Shown piece after piece: positions 51,958 to 60,903 of a stretch of DNA of 64,000 nucleotides. The notes below the pieces were generated by a model. The model searched no databases. It saw only the letters and a list, made by a program, of their open reading frames with translations, and was not told the DNA's origin. Positions within the stretch are counted from its first letter, which is position 1. Each line of letters starts with the position of its first letter. The DNA is taken from positions 62,001 to 126,000 of the forward strand of contig JAEZRV010000047.1 of the NCBI GenBank assembly GCA_023444055.1, read 5' to 3'. The position numbers and the translations under genes were made by a program. The DNA is from Bacillota bacterium (GTDB taxonomy: Bacteria > Bacillota > Clostridia > Acetivibrionales > DSM-1351).

Positions 51958-52046
51958 GGAGGTACCGAGTCCATGTCATTTCTGTCTAAGAAATGTACAT
52001 TTCCTTGTAGTTCTTGTGTAGAATGTGAGACATGGATATATTTATG
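51958..52046 (+). promoter_or_regulatory. Family E leader element of the GlpA-like gene
   Basis: GGAGG at 51958 lies 86 nt before the aligned start ATG 52044. It shares GGAGGTAC, AAG, GTTCTTGTG, GAATGT and CATG with the flhF and 53721 copies. Here the closing pair reads GTC / GAC instead of GCC / GGC, a compensating change. AAGAAATG / CATTTCCTT forms an inner hairpin. No Shine-Dalgarno is near the start codon. Confidence 0.6.
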
Positions 52047-53510
52047 GCAGCTAATATTAATAATTCATTTGACATAATAATAGTAGGCGCAGGAGCGGTT
52101 GGCTGTGCTGTTGCAAGAGAGCTTTCTAAATACAACTTAAAAATAGCTGTATTCGAAAAGGAAAGTGATGTAGCTAGTGGAACCAGCGGCCGAAACAGTG
52201 CGGTTGTTCATGCTGGATTTAATAACAAGCCGGGCAGTTTGATGGCAAAGCTTTGTGTTGAAGGTAATGAGGGCTTTGAAAGCGTGTGTAAGGAATTGGA
52301 CGTTCCTTATAAAAAGACAGGAAAATTAATTGTGGCTTTTGATGAAAGCGATTTTGCCGGTATAGATAAATTAATTGAAAATGGCAAAAAAAATGGAGTC
52401 AAAGGACTGAAGTTTGTTGATGCTGAGGTTGTGAAGAATATGGAGCCTCATGTTGGCGGAATAGGGGCAATGCTATCTCCAAATACAGCAATAACAAATC
52501 CATTTATATACACTGTTGCTCTTGCTGAGAATGCCGCTGTAAATGGTGCTAAATTTTATTTTAATACAGAGGTTAAGGGCATATCAAAGCAGGACAAGCT
52601 TTTTAGAGTTAAAGCAGGAAATACATATTTCTATAGCAGATATATAATTAATAGTGCAGGACTATATTCTGACAAAATTTCATCTATGGCAGGTGAGAAA
52701 GGGTATAAGATTTATCCTTGCAGAGGTGAGTATTTTATTCTCGATAAACGAACCAGCCAATATCTCAATGTGCCTGTATATCCAGTTCCTAGACCTGGTA
52801 TTGGAGGGCTTGGAGTTCATCTCACACCAACTATTGAAGGAAATGTACTTATTGGGCCTAGTGCTGAATACATTAAGACAAAAAATGACTATGGCTCAAC
52901 TAAAAAAGTAATGGATCAGTTATTCAAAGAGGCAAAGGATCTGCTGCCACCTTTGAGCATGAGACATATTATCAGAAGCTATACAGGCATTAGATCAAAA
53001 ATTGTTGGACCAAAGACAGGTGGATTCGGAGATTTCATTATTGAAGAATCAAAGGTGATTCCAGGATTAATCAATCTTATTGGAATAGAATCACCTGGAC
53101 TAACATCCTCTGTCCCTATTAGCAGGATGGTAAGAGATATTATTGCAAATAAAGAAGATATTACGCTAAAAGGCGATTTTATATCTGAAAGAAAAGGAAT
53201 AGTTCAGTTCAGGGAATTGACAATAGAGCAACAGGAAGAGCTTATAAGTCAATACCCAGAGTATGGAGAAATAGTTTGTCGATGTGAGGGGATTACCAAA
53301 AAGGAAATTTTAGATGCAATCAACAATCCCCTTGGAGTTACTACCTTGGCAGGTATAAAGTATCGTGCCAGACCTATGATGGGACGATGCCAAGGTGGAT
53401 ATTGTCTAACTAGAATAGTAGATATTCTGAAAAATGAAAAGGGATTGTCACCCGAAGAAATAACAATGCGTGGCAAGGAATCAAAGCTATTTACAGGTAA
53501 TGTAAAGTAA
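52044..53510 (+). CDS. GlpA-like FAD oxidoreductase with [2Fe-2S] BFD domain
   Basis: About 488 residues. The N-terminal FAD motif is DIIIVGAGAVGCAVARELS, then a DAO-family fold as in anaerobic glycerol-3-phosphate dehydrogenase and L-2-hydroxyglutarate oxidase. The C-terminal BFD-type iron-sulfur region is IVCRCEGITKKEI ... GRCQGGYCLTRI. With the next two genes it makes the Firmicutes GlpA/GlpB/DUF1667-type set; glpK is not present. Glycerol-3-phosphate is the likely but unproven substrate. ATG 52044 is used by alignment of the leader elements; ATG 52032 is in frame. Confidence 0.88.
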   Translation: MAANINNSFDIIIVGAGAVGCAVARELSKYNLKIAVFEKESDVASGTSGRNSAVVHAGFNNKPGSLMAKLCVEGNEGFESVCKELDVPYKKTGKLIVAFDESDFAGIDKLIENGKKNGVKGLKFVDAEVVKNMEPHVGGIGAMLSPNTAITNPFIYTVALAENAAVNGAKFYFNTEVKGISKQDKLFRVKAGNTYFYSRYIINSAGLYSDKISSMAGEKGYKIYPCRGEYFILDKRTSQYLNVPVYPVPRPGIGGLGVHLTPTIEGNVLIGPSAEYIKTKNDYGSTKKVMDQLFKEAKDLLPPLSMRHIIRSYTGIRSKIVGPKTGGFGDFIIEESKVIPGLINLIGIESPGLTSSVPISRMVRDIIANKEDITLKGDFISERKGIVQFRELTIEQQEELISQYPEYGEIVCRCEGITKKEILDAINNPLGVTTLAGIKYRARPMMGRCQGGYCLTRIVDILKNEKGLSPEEITMRGKESKLFTGNVK

Positions 53511-53720
53511 ACCGAAATAATATACTGAAACTGAAGAACATTGGGCTGTAATCGTTTTCTACAGTTCCAGTGAAATTTGAAATAATTATTTTAACTTAGC
53601 GAAGCCGTTATAAAACGTAATAATATGTTAAAACTAAAGTAAAAAAATAGTGTGTAAGTGAGTGAAATAATTTAAAAATTAGACTGGTAAGAAGTGTGAA
53701 TCAGTTAAATAAATTGAAAA

Positions 53721-53808
53721 GGAGATACTGAGCCTACACCATTTCTCCCAAGAAAATGCGCATTTCATTATGTTCTTGTGCGAAATGTTGGGCATGGGCA
53801 TATATATG
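53721..53808 (+). promoter_or_regulatory. Family E leader element of the second oxidoreductase gene
   Basis: GGAG at 53721 lies 85 nt before ATG 53806. Shares GGAGATAC, AGCC, GTTCTTGTG, GAAATGTTGGGCATG and the ATATATATG end. CATTTC occurs twice and AAAATG/GAAATG twice, so two alternative pairings are possible. The leader ATG present in the flhF copy is replaced by ACA here, which argues against a required leader peptide. Confidence 0.6.
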
Positions 53809-55104
53809 TTAATAAACAAAGACATAATTATAGTAGGAGCAGGACCGGCTGGTTTGGCTGCTGCAATAGAAGCTAAAAAGAGAGGCGTTAAGGATGTGTT
53901 GGTTCTAGAAAGAGAACCAAATGCCGGAGGCATACTAAATCAATGTATCCACGATGGATTTGGACTTATTAGATTTAATGAGGCCTTGACAGGTCCAGAG
54001 TATGCAAAACGATATATTGATGAAGCGAAATCCCTTGACATAGAGATTATTACAAACGTAATGGTTCAGGATATAAGCAATGACAAGGTAGTTACTACTA
54101 TTAGTCCAAATGGAATTAAGACCTACAAAGCAGCTGCTATAATACTTGCAATGGGTTGTCGTGAGAGAACCAGAGGTGCTATATGTATTCCCGGAACACG
54201 TCCGGCAGGTGTTTTTACAGCAGGAGTTGCACAAAACCTTGTAAATATAAAAAATATAATGGTAGGCAAGAGAGTAGTCATTTTGGGTTCAGGAGATATT
54301 GGACTAATAATGGCTAGACGTTTGACGCTTGAAGGAGCAAAGGTGCTGGCAGTTGTAGAAAAGCAGCCATACTCAAGCGGACTTCAAAGAAACATAACAC
54401 AATGCCTTGATGATTTTAATATACCATTATTGTTAAGCCATACTGTAACAAAAATTGATGGCCACGAAAGGGTAAAGGGTGTTATAATAGCAAAAGTTGA
54501 TGAGCAAGGGAACCCAATTCGTGGCACTTCCAAGAAATTTGAATGCGATACATTAATTTTATCTGTTGGGTTAATTCCTGAAAATGAATTGTCATTGAAT
54601 GCCGGTGTACATATAGATGAGATTACCAGCGGTGCTATAGTTGACGAGAATTTGCAGACAAGTATACCTGGAATTTTTGCGTGTGGAAATGTATTGCAAG
54701 TCCACGATTTAGTTGATTATGTATCTGCTGAAGGCGAATTAGCAGCTAAATCAGCTGTTGCATATATTAAAGAAAACAATGCTTTACAAGCTAATAATAT
54801 TGTAGAAGCAAATAATCTTATAATAGAAGTAAGTAGTATTGTAAAATCAAAAATACCTGTTAAGGCTGGTAATGGGATAAGGTACGTGTTACCGCAGAGT
54901 ATTTCTTGTAATATTGACATAACCTTTTCAATGCGAGTAACTAACCCATGCAAAAATAAGACAATAGTATTTAAGGACGGCAATACAGTATTAAAGAAGA
55001 AGACCTTCAAAGCTCTAAATCCTGCAGAAATGGTAAGAATAGACCTAAAAGCTCAGGAACTAAAAGAGGTTCAAAATCTGGAGGTGTTTATTGATGAAAA
55101 ATAA
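53806..55104 (+). CDS. NAD(P)/FAD-dependent oxidoreductase (GlpB-like partner)
   Basis: About 433 residues. N-terminal FAD motif DIIIVGAGPAGLAAAIEAKKRG, a second dinucleotide motif VVILGSGDIGLIMARRLTLEG, and the GIFACGNVLQVHDLVDYVSAEGELAAKSAV end typical of thioredoxin-reductase-like flavoproteins. Acts with the GlpA-like subunit, probably passing electrons onward. ATG 53806 gives MLINKDIIIVGAG, a natural N-terminus; the longer reading from 53770 runs through the leader element. Confidence 0.9.
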   Translation: MLINKDIIIVGAGPAGLAAAIEAKKRGVKDVLVLEREPNAGGILNQCIHDGFGLIRFNEALTGPEYAKRYIDEAKSLDIEIITNVMVQDISNDKVVTTISPNGIKTYKAAAIILAMGCRERTRGAICIPGTRPAGVFTAGVAQNLVNIKNIMVGKRVVILGSGDIGLIMARRLTLEGAKVLAVVEKQPYSSGLQRNITQCLDDFNIPLLLSHTVTKIDGHERVKGVIIAKVDEQGNPIRGTSKKFECDTLILSVGLIPENELSLNAGVHIDEITSGAIVDENLQTSIPGIFACGNVLQVHDLVDYVSAEGELAAKSAVAYIKENNALQANNIVEANNLIIEVSSIVKSKIPVKAGNGIRYVLPQSISCNIDITFSMRVTNPCKNKTIVFKDGNTVLKKKTFKALNPAEMVRIDLKAQELKEVQNLEVFIDEK

Positions 55105-55465
55105 TAGAGAAATCGTTTGTATAGTTTGCCCTAATGGTTGCAGAATGAATGTGCAAGTTAATGAAGATAATAAAGTTACATTAGTTGAAAATGCGCTTTG
55201 TGAAAAGGGTAAAACTTATGCTAAGGATGAAATACAATGCCCAAAAAGAAGTCTTACATCAACTGTAAAAGTTAATAATGGAGTTTTACCGCTTATTAGT
55301 GTGAGAAGTGATAAACCAATGCCAAAAGAGAAAATACAAAATGCTCTTTCTGAATTGAGAAAAATAGAGCTTCAAGCTCCTGTAGAATATCATCAAGTAA
55401 TTATGTCTGACTTATTTGGAATAGGTGTAGATATTATAACCACAAAAGAAGTAATGAAGAAATAG
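55094..55465 (+). CDS. DUF1667 family protein
   Basis: 123 residues with Cys motifs CIVCPNGCRM, a single Cys in ENALCEKG and CPKRS, probably binding an Fe-S cluster or zinc. This family follows GlpA/GlpB-like genes in many Firmicutes and is thought to replace GlpC. ATG 55094 follows GGAGGTG and overlaps the end of the upstream gene by 11 nt, so translation is coupled. Confidence 0.9.
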   Translation: MKNNREIVCIVCPNGCRMNVQVNEDNKVTLVENALCEKGKTYAKDEIQCPKRSLTSTVKVNNGVLPLISVRSDKPMPKEKIQNALSELRKIELQAPVEYHQVIMSDLFGIGVDIITTKEVMKK

Positions 55466-55597
55466 ACATTTTTATTGCTATTTTAGGAATGTGAGCTGGG
55501 TATTCTGTGAACAGAATGTAGCAGAATTATTTTTGTAAAGCAGATTTGCTTTGTGAATTGGGAGTAGCTAATATCAACAAGGAGTACAGGAATAACA

Positions 55598-55783
55598 ATG
55601 GAAAGAATAAACTGCCAGAAGTGTAAATACTATTATATTACTTGGGATTCTAAAATGCCGTATGGATGTAAGGCTTTCGGATTTAAATCCAGGCAGACAC
55701 CTTCTGTGGTAGTTTATCAATCATCAGGAAAATCGTGTCAGGGCTTTGAGGAAAAAAATAAGGATTTGCAGTCAAATAAATAA
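55598..55783 (+). CDS. Small Cys-rich protein
   Basis: 61 residues, MERINCQKCKYYYITWD and four cysteines (6, 9, about 28 and 47), likely a zinc-binding mini-protein of a kind common in clostridia. Function unknown. A plausible ribosome site (AAGGAG) precedes ATG 55598. Confidence 0.75.
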   Translation: MERINCQKCKYYYITWDSKMPYGCKAFGFKSRQTPSVVVYQSSGKSCQGFEEKNKDLQSNK

Positions 55784-55865
55784 ATATCTATTAGTAACAC
55801 CTTTCATTGGATTAACATAAACTACTATTAAGAAGAAATAAATCTGATGAAAGGAGATTTTATAT

Positions 55866-56240
55866 ATGGATGGTTGTAATGATAGCATTTGTCATCTATT
55901 GTCAAAGTATATTGGTCAAACAGTTACGATATTTACTAAAAGCGGAGGACAATCAGGCTGTGGTTTTACAGGCGTAATATTAGGAGTTAATGAATGTTAC
56001 TGTAGATTAATAACTAGTATTGGCCCTGCACCTGGATGTGCATTAGGAAATGGCTGTGGCAATATGAATATGAATATGAATGACAACAATATGAATGGTT
56101 GCGAACATATGCATGGATATGGATATAACTGCCAGTTCAATCAGTATGGACAAAACAATGGAACTCCAGTTTACAATGTTGGTTCAGTAACAGATATTCC
56201 AATTAACAGCATAGCATCCTTCGTTCACAATGCAATCTAA
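55866..56240 (+). CDS. Cys/Asn/Gly-rich protein, possible spore coat protein
   Basis: 124 residues. N-terminal folded part (SICHLLSKYIGQTVTIFTKSGGQSGCGFTGVILGVNECYCRLIT), then a Met/Asn/Gly/His-rich stretch (GCGNMNMNMNDNNMNGCEHMHG). The style matches clostridial coat or exosporium-like proteins with a short Sm-like beta domain. Seven cysteines allow cross-linking. ATG 55866 follows AAAGGAG. The spore role is an inference. Confidence 0.7.
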   Translation: MDGCNDSICHLLSKYIGQTVTIFTKSGGQSGCGFTGVILGVNECYCRLITSIGPAPGCALGNGCGNMNMNMNDNNMNGCEHMHGYGYNCQFNQYGQNNGTPVYNVGSVTDIPINSIASFVHNAI

Positions 56241-56377
56241 TGTTTTATTTGTATAATCTATCAGTTTTATGAAGTGTATAATGGATATATTACAAACCCA
56301 AACTTTAGGCTTTTGCCGATAGTAATTGAATTATAACGATATTTTAAGTTAATAGCAGTTGGATTTTATAATTTATA

Positions 56378-56406
56378 TTTACTAATATAGCTTAATGTGT
56401 TAAAAT
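56378..56406 (+). promoter_or_regulatory. Extended -10 promoter of thiC
   Basis: TTTACT (56378-56383), 17 nt, TAAAAT (56401-56406) with an extended TG at 56398-56399, placed about 30 nt before the TPP aptamer. Confidence 0.55.
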
Positions 56407-56431
56407 CCAAGAGGTTGTTAAAATTTAATAT

Positions 56432-56600
56432 TTATTTGTGGGGGGACCAATTAAGGAATACCAATAAATGCGAGTTTTAGATGAAGTAAAAACTTCACCT
56501 AAAGCGAAAACTCTGTTTATTTGTTGACTTTGCGGTTGAGAAGGCTAAAACCTGACCCTTTGAACCTGTCGGTTAACACCGTTGTAGGGAAGCAAAGATT
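56432..56600 (+). promoter_or_regulatory. TPP riboswitch (THI element) with enlarged P3 arm
   Basis: The conserved core is clear: TTGAGA (56535-56540), ACCCTTTGAACCTG, GGTTAA and GTAGGGAAGC (to 56595). The 5' side of P2 is GGGGGGACC (56440-56448). P3 is extended by a long hairpin with nested pairs AATAAA/TTTATT, GAGTTTT/AAAACTC and TGAAGT/ACTTCA. It binds thiamine pyrophosphate and should switch the downstream terminator ahead of thiC. Confidence 0.93.
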
Positions 56601-56615
56601 AGTTTTTGTTAATAG

Positions 56616-56646
56616 AGTGCTTACCAATTTCAGGTAGGCACTTTTT
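56616..56646 (+). terminator. Riboswitch-controlled terminator before thiC
   Basis: AGTGCTTACC / GGTAGGCACT stem (56616-56625 with 56633-56642), 7-nt loop and five T residues, 16 nt after the aptamer. It gives the off state when TPP is bound. Confidence 0.88.
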
Positions 56647-56685
56647 GATTTTCTAAAAAAATTTAAATCGAGGAAGGGATTAAAA

Positions 56686-57990
56686 ATGAATTATAAAACA
56701 CAGATGGAGGCAGCTAAAAAAGGCATTATAACAAAAGAAATGTTATTAGTAGCAAGAAAAGAGAAAATTAATGAGGAAAAATTAAGTGATTTAGTTGCTT
56801 GCGGCAGAGTTGCTATTCCTGCAAACATAAACCATAAATCACTTAGTCCTGAAGGAATAGGTGAAGGACTCAGAACTAAAATTAATGTCAACTTAGGGAT
56901 TTCAGGCGATTGTGCTGATTATTCAAAAGAAATGGAAAAGGTTGATATGGCAATTAAATTTGGAGTAGAAGCAATTATGGATTTGAGCAATTATGGTAAG
57001 ACAAATACTTTCCGCACACAGCTTATCGACCGTTCTCCAGCAATGATTGGTACTGTTCCAATGTATGATGCTATTGGTTATCTGGAAAAGGATTTGTTGG
57101 ATATAAAAGCGACTGATTTCCTTAGGGTTGTAGAGGCTCATGCGAAGGAAGGTGTGGATTTTATGACTATCCATGCTGGAATAAATAAGCGTGCAATTGA
57201 GTGCTTTAAGCGTTCAAAACGATTGACTAACATTGTATCGCGAGGTGGCTCTTTACTTTTTGCATGGATGGAGATGACTGGAAATGAAAATCCATTTTAC
57301 GAGTACTATGATGAATTCTTAGAAATTCTAAGAGAATATGATGTTACAATAAGTCTTGGAGATGCTCTGAGACCCGGCAGTATAAATGACAGCTCAGATG
57401 CAGGACAATTGAGCGAATTAATTGAACTTGGAAATTTGACTAAAAGGGCATGGGACAAGGATGTGCAGGTTATGGTAGAGGGGCCTGGACATATGGCATT
57501 GAATGAGATTGCAGCAAATATGACAATACAGAAGAGGCTGTGTCATGGCGCACCTTTCTATGTTTTAGGCCCTCTTGTAACAGATATAGCGCCAGGATAT
57601 GATCATATTACTTCAGCAATCGGTGGTGCAATTGCAGCTAGCAGCGGAGCTGATTTCCTATGCTATGTAACTCCAGCTGAACACTTGAGGCTTCCAGACT
57701 TAGAAGATGTTAGAGAGGGAATAGTAGCGTCAAAAATAGCTGCACATGCGGCAGATATTGCAAAGGGTATTCCGGGTGCTCGTGAGCTTGATAATAAAAT
57801 GAGTGATGCCAGACGCCGTGTTGACTGGGAAGAAATGTTCTCATATGCCATTGATAGTGAGAAAGCAAGAGAGTATTTTGAAAGCACTCCGCCTTCTGAG
57901 GAGCATACATGCTCTATGTGCGGGAAAATGTGTGCAATGAGAACAACTAATAAAATTCTTGCTGGTGAAAAGGTTGAATTTTGTTCTTAA
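56686..57990 (+). CDS. thiC: Phosphomethylpyrimidine synthase ThiC
   Basis: Radical SAM enzyme converting AIR to HMP-phosphate for thiamine synthesis. 434 residues, the short bacterial form. NVNLGISGDCADYSKEMEK, HAGINKRAIEC, GDALRPGSINDSSDAGQ and the C-terminal cluster motif CSMCGKMCAMR are all present. ATG 56686 behind GAGGAAGGG. It lies under the TPP riboswitch. Confidence 0.98.
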   Translation: MNYKTQMEAAKKGIITKEMLLVARKEKINEEKLSDLVACGRVAIPANINHKSLSPEGIGEGLRTKINVNLGISGDCADYSKEMEKVDMAIKFGVEAIMDLSNYGKTNTFRTQLIDRSPAMIGTVPMYDAIGYLEKDLLDIKATDFLRVVEAHAKEGVDFMTIHAGINKRAIECFKRSKRLTNIVSRGGSLLFAWMEMTGNENPFYEYYDEFLEILREYDVTISLGDALRPGSINDSSDAGQLSELIELGNLTKRAWDKDVQVMVEGPGHMALNEIAANMTIQKRLCHGAPFYVLGPLVTDIAPGYDHITSAIGGAIAASSGADFLCYVTPAEHLRLPDLEDVREGIVASKIAAHAADIAKGIPGARELDNKMSDARRRVDWEEMFSYAIDSEKAREYFESTPPSEEHTCSMCGKMCAMRTTNKILAGEKVEFCS

Positions 57991-58149
57991 AGTGTACGTA
58001 GATAAAGACTATTAACTCAACATTCCTATGTAATACTGTTTCGCATATTTTAAATACCTATTTTAAACAAAAATTAGTCATTGCTCACAATGTTATGGGG
58101 AAAAGTTTGTATTTTGAAATACTATTAAAACAAAGGTGGGAATAATTTC

Positions 58150-58641
58150 ATGAAAACAAATATTAAAAAATTAGCTTTGTCAGGACTACTTATAGCAATA
58201 GCTGTTATAGGATCAACATTTTCATTTTCTGTTGGTATAGCTAAGTGTGCACCTATTCAACATATGGTAAATGTAATAGGCGGAATAATGTTAGGACCCT
58301 GGTATGCAGTAGCAGTGGCATTTGTAACCTCATGTATTCGGGTGATATCAGGGACAGGCACGCTACTGGCATTTCCTGGGAGTATGATTGGAGCGTTAAT
58401 GTGCGGATTATTATATAAAAAATTTGGTAAACTTGTGATTGCTGTTATAGGTGAAATTATTGGTACTGGAGTATTTGGAGCAATTCTAGCTTATCCTGTT
58501 GCTACCTTACTTTTAGGGAGGGAGGCAGCAATTTTTGGATTTGTAATACCATTTAGTGTTAGCTCTTTTTGTGGTGCTGCAATCTCTGCAACATTGATTT
58601 GTGCGCTCCAAAAAAGGCTAAAACTAAATTCTATTAGCTAA
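58150..58641 (+). CDS. thiW: Energy-coupling factor transporter S component ThiW
   Basis: 163 residues with about five membrane helices. CAPIQHMVNVIGGIMLGPWYAVAVAFVTSCIR is the ThiW signature. It is predicted to take up thiazole or a related thiamine precursor with shared ECF ATPases. It follows thiC in the TPP-regulated unit (159-nt gap), as in other Firmicutes. Confidence 0.93.
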   Translation: MKTNIKKLALSGLLIAIAVIGSTFSFSVGIAKCAPIQHMVNVIGGIMLGPWYAVAVAFVTSCIRVISGTGTLLAFPGSMIGALMCGLLYKKFGKLVIAVIGEIIGTGVFGAILAYPVATLLLGREAAIFGFVIPFSVSSFCGAAISATLICALQKRLKLNSIS

Positions 58642-58898
58642 TGCTTTATAACGAGTTAGTTATTTGAACAACTATGCCCACTAAAAAATTGAAGTAATTA
58701 CGAATGCTTGTAATAGAAGTACTTTGCCTATTGGTGGGTAATTGTGATAACCGTTGACAAATGCGTTAACAGGTGCGTTAATAAGCACGTTAGCGAATCT
58801 GTTGAACGGGAATGGGGAACGCAGAACTGCTCATTAATTATTTATAAACAGGCAAAGGCACTTATAATAGCAATTAAAATATAAGGAGGTTAATAGGG
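58642..58898. other. Intergenic region upstream of the dockerin gene
   Basis: Contains TTGACA (58754-58759) with GTTAAT 17 nt on (58777-58782), a possible promoter, and GCGTTAA-like repeats that can form a GTGC / GCAC hairpin inside CGTTAAC / GTTAGCG (about 58764-58795). No gene. The repeats overlapping the -10 could be a regulator site. Confidence 0.4.
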
Positions 58899-60857
58899 AT
58901 GTTAAACAACAAAAGAAGCCGAAAATTAAAATTGATTGGTTTAGTGACTACAGCTTTCATGATTTTGTCCAATATGGGTTACAGTACTCCACTTATAGCC
59001 GATGCTGCAGCTTATTCTCAGATAGAAGCAGAAAGTTTCACTAGCCAATCAGGAATTCAAACCGAAACCTGCACAGAGGGTGGAGAAAATATAGGATACA
59101 TAGAAGACGGTGATTATGCCGTTTACAGCGGTGTTGATTTTGGCAGTGGTAAGACAAGCTTTACTGCCAGAGTATCAAGCGGGACTAGCGGAGGTAATAT
59201 CGAACTCAGACTTGATAGTATTACTGGTACTTTAGTAGGGGTATGCTTTGTTCCAGCAACAGGCGATTTTCAAAGCTGGGTGGACGCAACTTGTAGTCTT
59301 ACTGGTGCAAGCGGAATTCATAATTTGTATTTGAAATTTACTGGTTCAAGCGGATACTTATTTAACATTAACTGGTTCAAATTTGATGCAGGAAGTAGTA
59401 GCTCAGGAACTCTAGGTGACATAAACTCTGATAACTCAATAGATGCAATTGATTTGACTCTGATAAAGAAGCATCTTTTAGGAATAGAAGCTCTTAATAA
59501 TGAGAAAATAGCAGATTTAGATGCCAGCGGAACAGTTGATGCAATTGATTTTGCACTGATGAAACAATATTTGCTGGGCATGATAATTGTTTTCCCAGGA
59601 CAAGAAGAGGAGCCAGAAAAACCTCCTTTAAATATACCTTGGGATTGGGCTGGAATTATTGGTACTGGTCAAAGCCTTTCAGTTGGACATTTTGGTACAC
59701 CAGCATTATCCACAACTCAGCCGTATAATAATCTTAAGCTTTCTTTAGGTAACTTAAACTTATCAGTTCCACCATATGATTCAAATAATAGTGCACTTAA
59801 AATGGTTCCGCTAGTTGAGCCTATTAGAAGCATTGGTTCAGGCTGGCATGTTGGTTATCCAGTAAATATATGGGGTGAGACTCCACATACTTCGATGGCA
59901 AATACAATAACCTCAATGGTTAAGGCGGCAGGTGGTGCTGACTATATTTCTGCACATACTGTAGTGGGTGAAACAGGTCAGGGCTATGATATGATTAAAA
60001 AGGGTGCAACGGTTTCAGCTAGTACTGGTCATAGTTATGCTGCTGCATTATTTGAAGTTCAAGCAATTAATCGTCTTGCAAAAGCATCTGGTAAGACATA
60101 CGGTGTTGGTGGAATTACTCTTGTTCATGGAGAAAATGATTTCAATAATCAGTCATATGAAAGTTGTATCCGTACATTATGGTCTGATTACAATAAGGAT
60201 ATTAAAGCAATAACTGGGCAAACACAGAGTATACCGCTGTTTGTAGTACAACAACATTCATATATGAGCACTGGAACTGCACCTTCAACATTGGCACAGT
60301 GGAAAGCAGGAGTTGACTATCCAAATGATATTATTTGTATAGGACCGAATTACCAGCGTGCTTATGGAAGCGACCATGTGCACTTGACAGCAAGTGGATA
60401 TCAGCAGATGGGTGAAAAATTTGGTCAGGTATATTATGAAAGAGTTGTTAAAGGTAATAATTGGAGACCTCTTGAGCCTAAAGGTGCAACAAAGAGCGGT
60501 AAAGTGATAACAGTAAACTTCAATGTACCAGTAGGTCCTCTAGTTTGGGATTCTACACTTGGGGCACCAAACCAAAGTAGTCAAACTGAATGGAGAAATG
60601 GTAAAGGCTTTGAGGTTACTGCTAATGGTTCAAAAGTAACTATCAGTTCAGTTGAAATATCAGGAGAATCAGTAAAGATTACATGTGCAAATGATCTTCC
60701 TACATCAGGAGTAAAAGTAGGCTACGCCTATACAGGTGGAACAACAAGAAACAATGGAACATACCGTTGGGGATTACTACGTGATTCAGATCCATTCAAA
60801 GGTAAATCAGGAGTTTCACAGCCTAACTTCTGCGTAGCTTTTGAAATGGGTGTATAG
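58899..60857 (+). CDS. Cellulosomal protein: signal, CBM6-like, type I dockerin, SGNH esterase-like domain
   Basis: 652 residues. A signal peptide (1-36) is followed by a CBM6-like beta domain (about 38-165, YSQIEAESFTSQSGIQTE ... NINWFKFD) and a type I dockerin (about 173-228) with two Ca-binding repeats, DINSDNSIDAID and DLDASGTVDAID. A Pro/Glu linker leads to an SGNH-like catalytic region (GTGQSLSVG, LVHGENDFNN, SDHVHLTASGY), probably a carbohydrate esterase. The dockerin docks it to the scaffoldin. AI at positions 10-11 of both repeats fits R. cellulolyticum cohesin specificity. ATG 58899 follows AAGGAGG. Confidence 0.9.
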   Translation: MLNNKRSRKLKLIGLVTTAFMILSNMGYSTPLIADAAAYSQIEAESFTSQSGIQTETCTEGGENIGYIEDGDYAVYSGVDFGSGKTSFTARVSSGTSGGNIELRLDSITGTLVGVCFVPATGDFQSWVDATCSLTGASGIHNLYLKFTGSSGYLFNINWFKFDAGSSSSGTLGDINSDNSIDAIDLTLIKKHLLGIEALNNEKIADLDASGTVDAIDFALMKQYLLGMIIVFPGQEEEPEKPPLNIPWDWAGIIGTGQSLSVGHFGTPALSTTQPYNNLKLSLGNLNLSVPPYDSNNSALKMVPLVEPIRSIGSGWHVGYPVNIWGETPHTSMANTITSMVKAAGGADYISAHTVVGETGQGYDMIKKGATVSASTGHSYAAALFEVQAINRLAKASGKTYGVGGITLVHGENDFNNQSYESCIRTLWSDYNKDIKAITGQTQSIPLFVVQQHSYMSTGTAPSTLAQWKAGVDYPNDIICIGPNYQRAYGSDHVHLTASGYQQMGEKFGQVYYERVVKGNNWRPLEPKGATKSGKVITVNFNVPVGPLVWDSTLGAPNQSSQTEWRNGKGFEVTANGSKVTISSVEISGESVKITCANDLPTSGVKVGYAYTGGTTRNNGTYRWGLLRDSDPFKGKSGVSQPNFCVAFEMGV

Positions 60858-60903
60858 TATATCGATTCTAGCATTAAAGAATTATATGGAAATGTAATTA
60901 AAA

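Noticed and set aside
53770..53805. Upstream start giving FLCEMLGMGIYM extension of the flavoprotein
   Set aside because: The extension is the translated 3' end of the leader element; the same residues appear as a false extension of FlhF at 27102.
53679..53933. 84-codon minus-strand frame over the family E element
   Set aside because: It runs antisense through the leader and the conserved FAD motif of the flavoprotein gene and has no ribosome site.
56691..57910. Minus-strand frames within thiC
   Set aside because: Shadows of a highly conserved gene.
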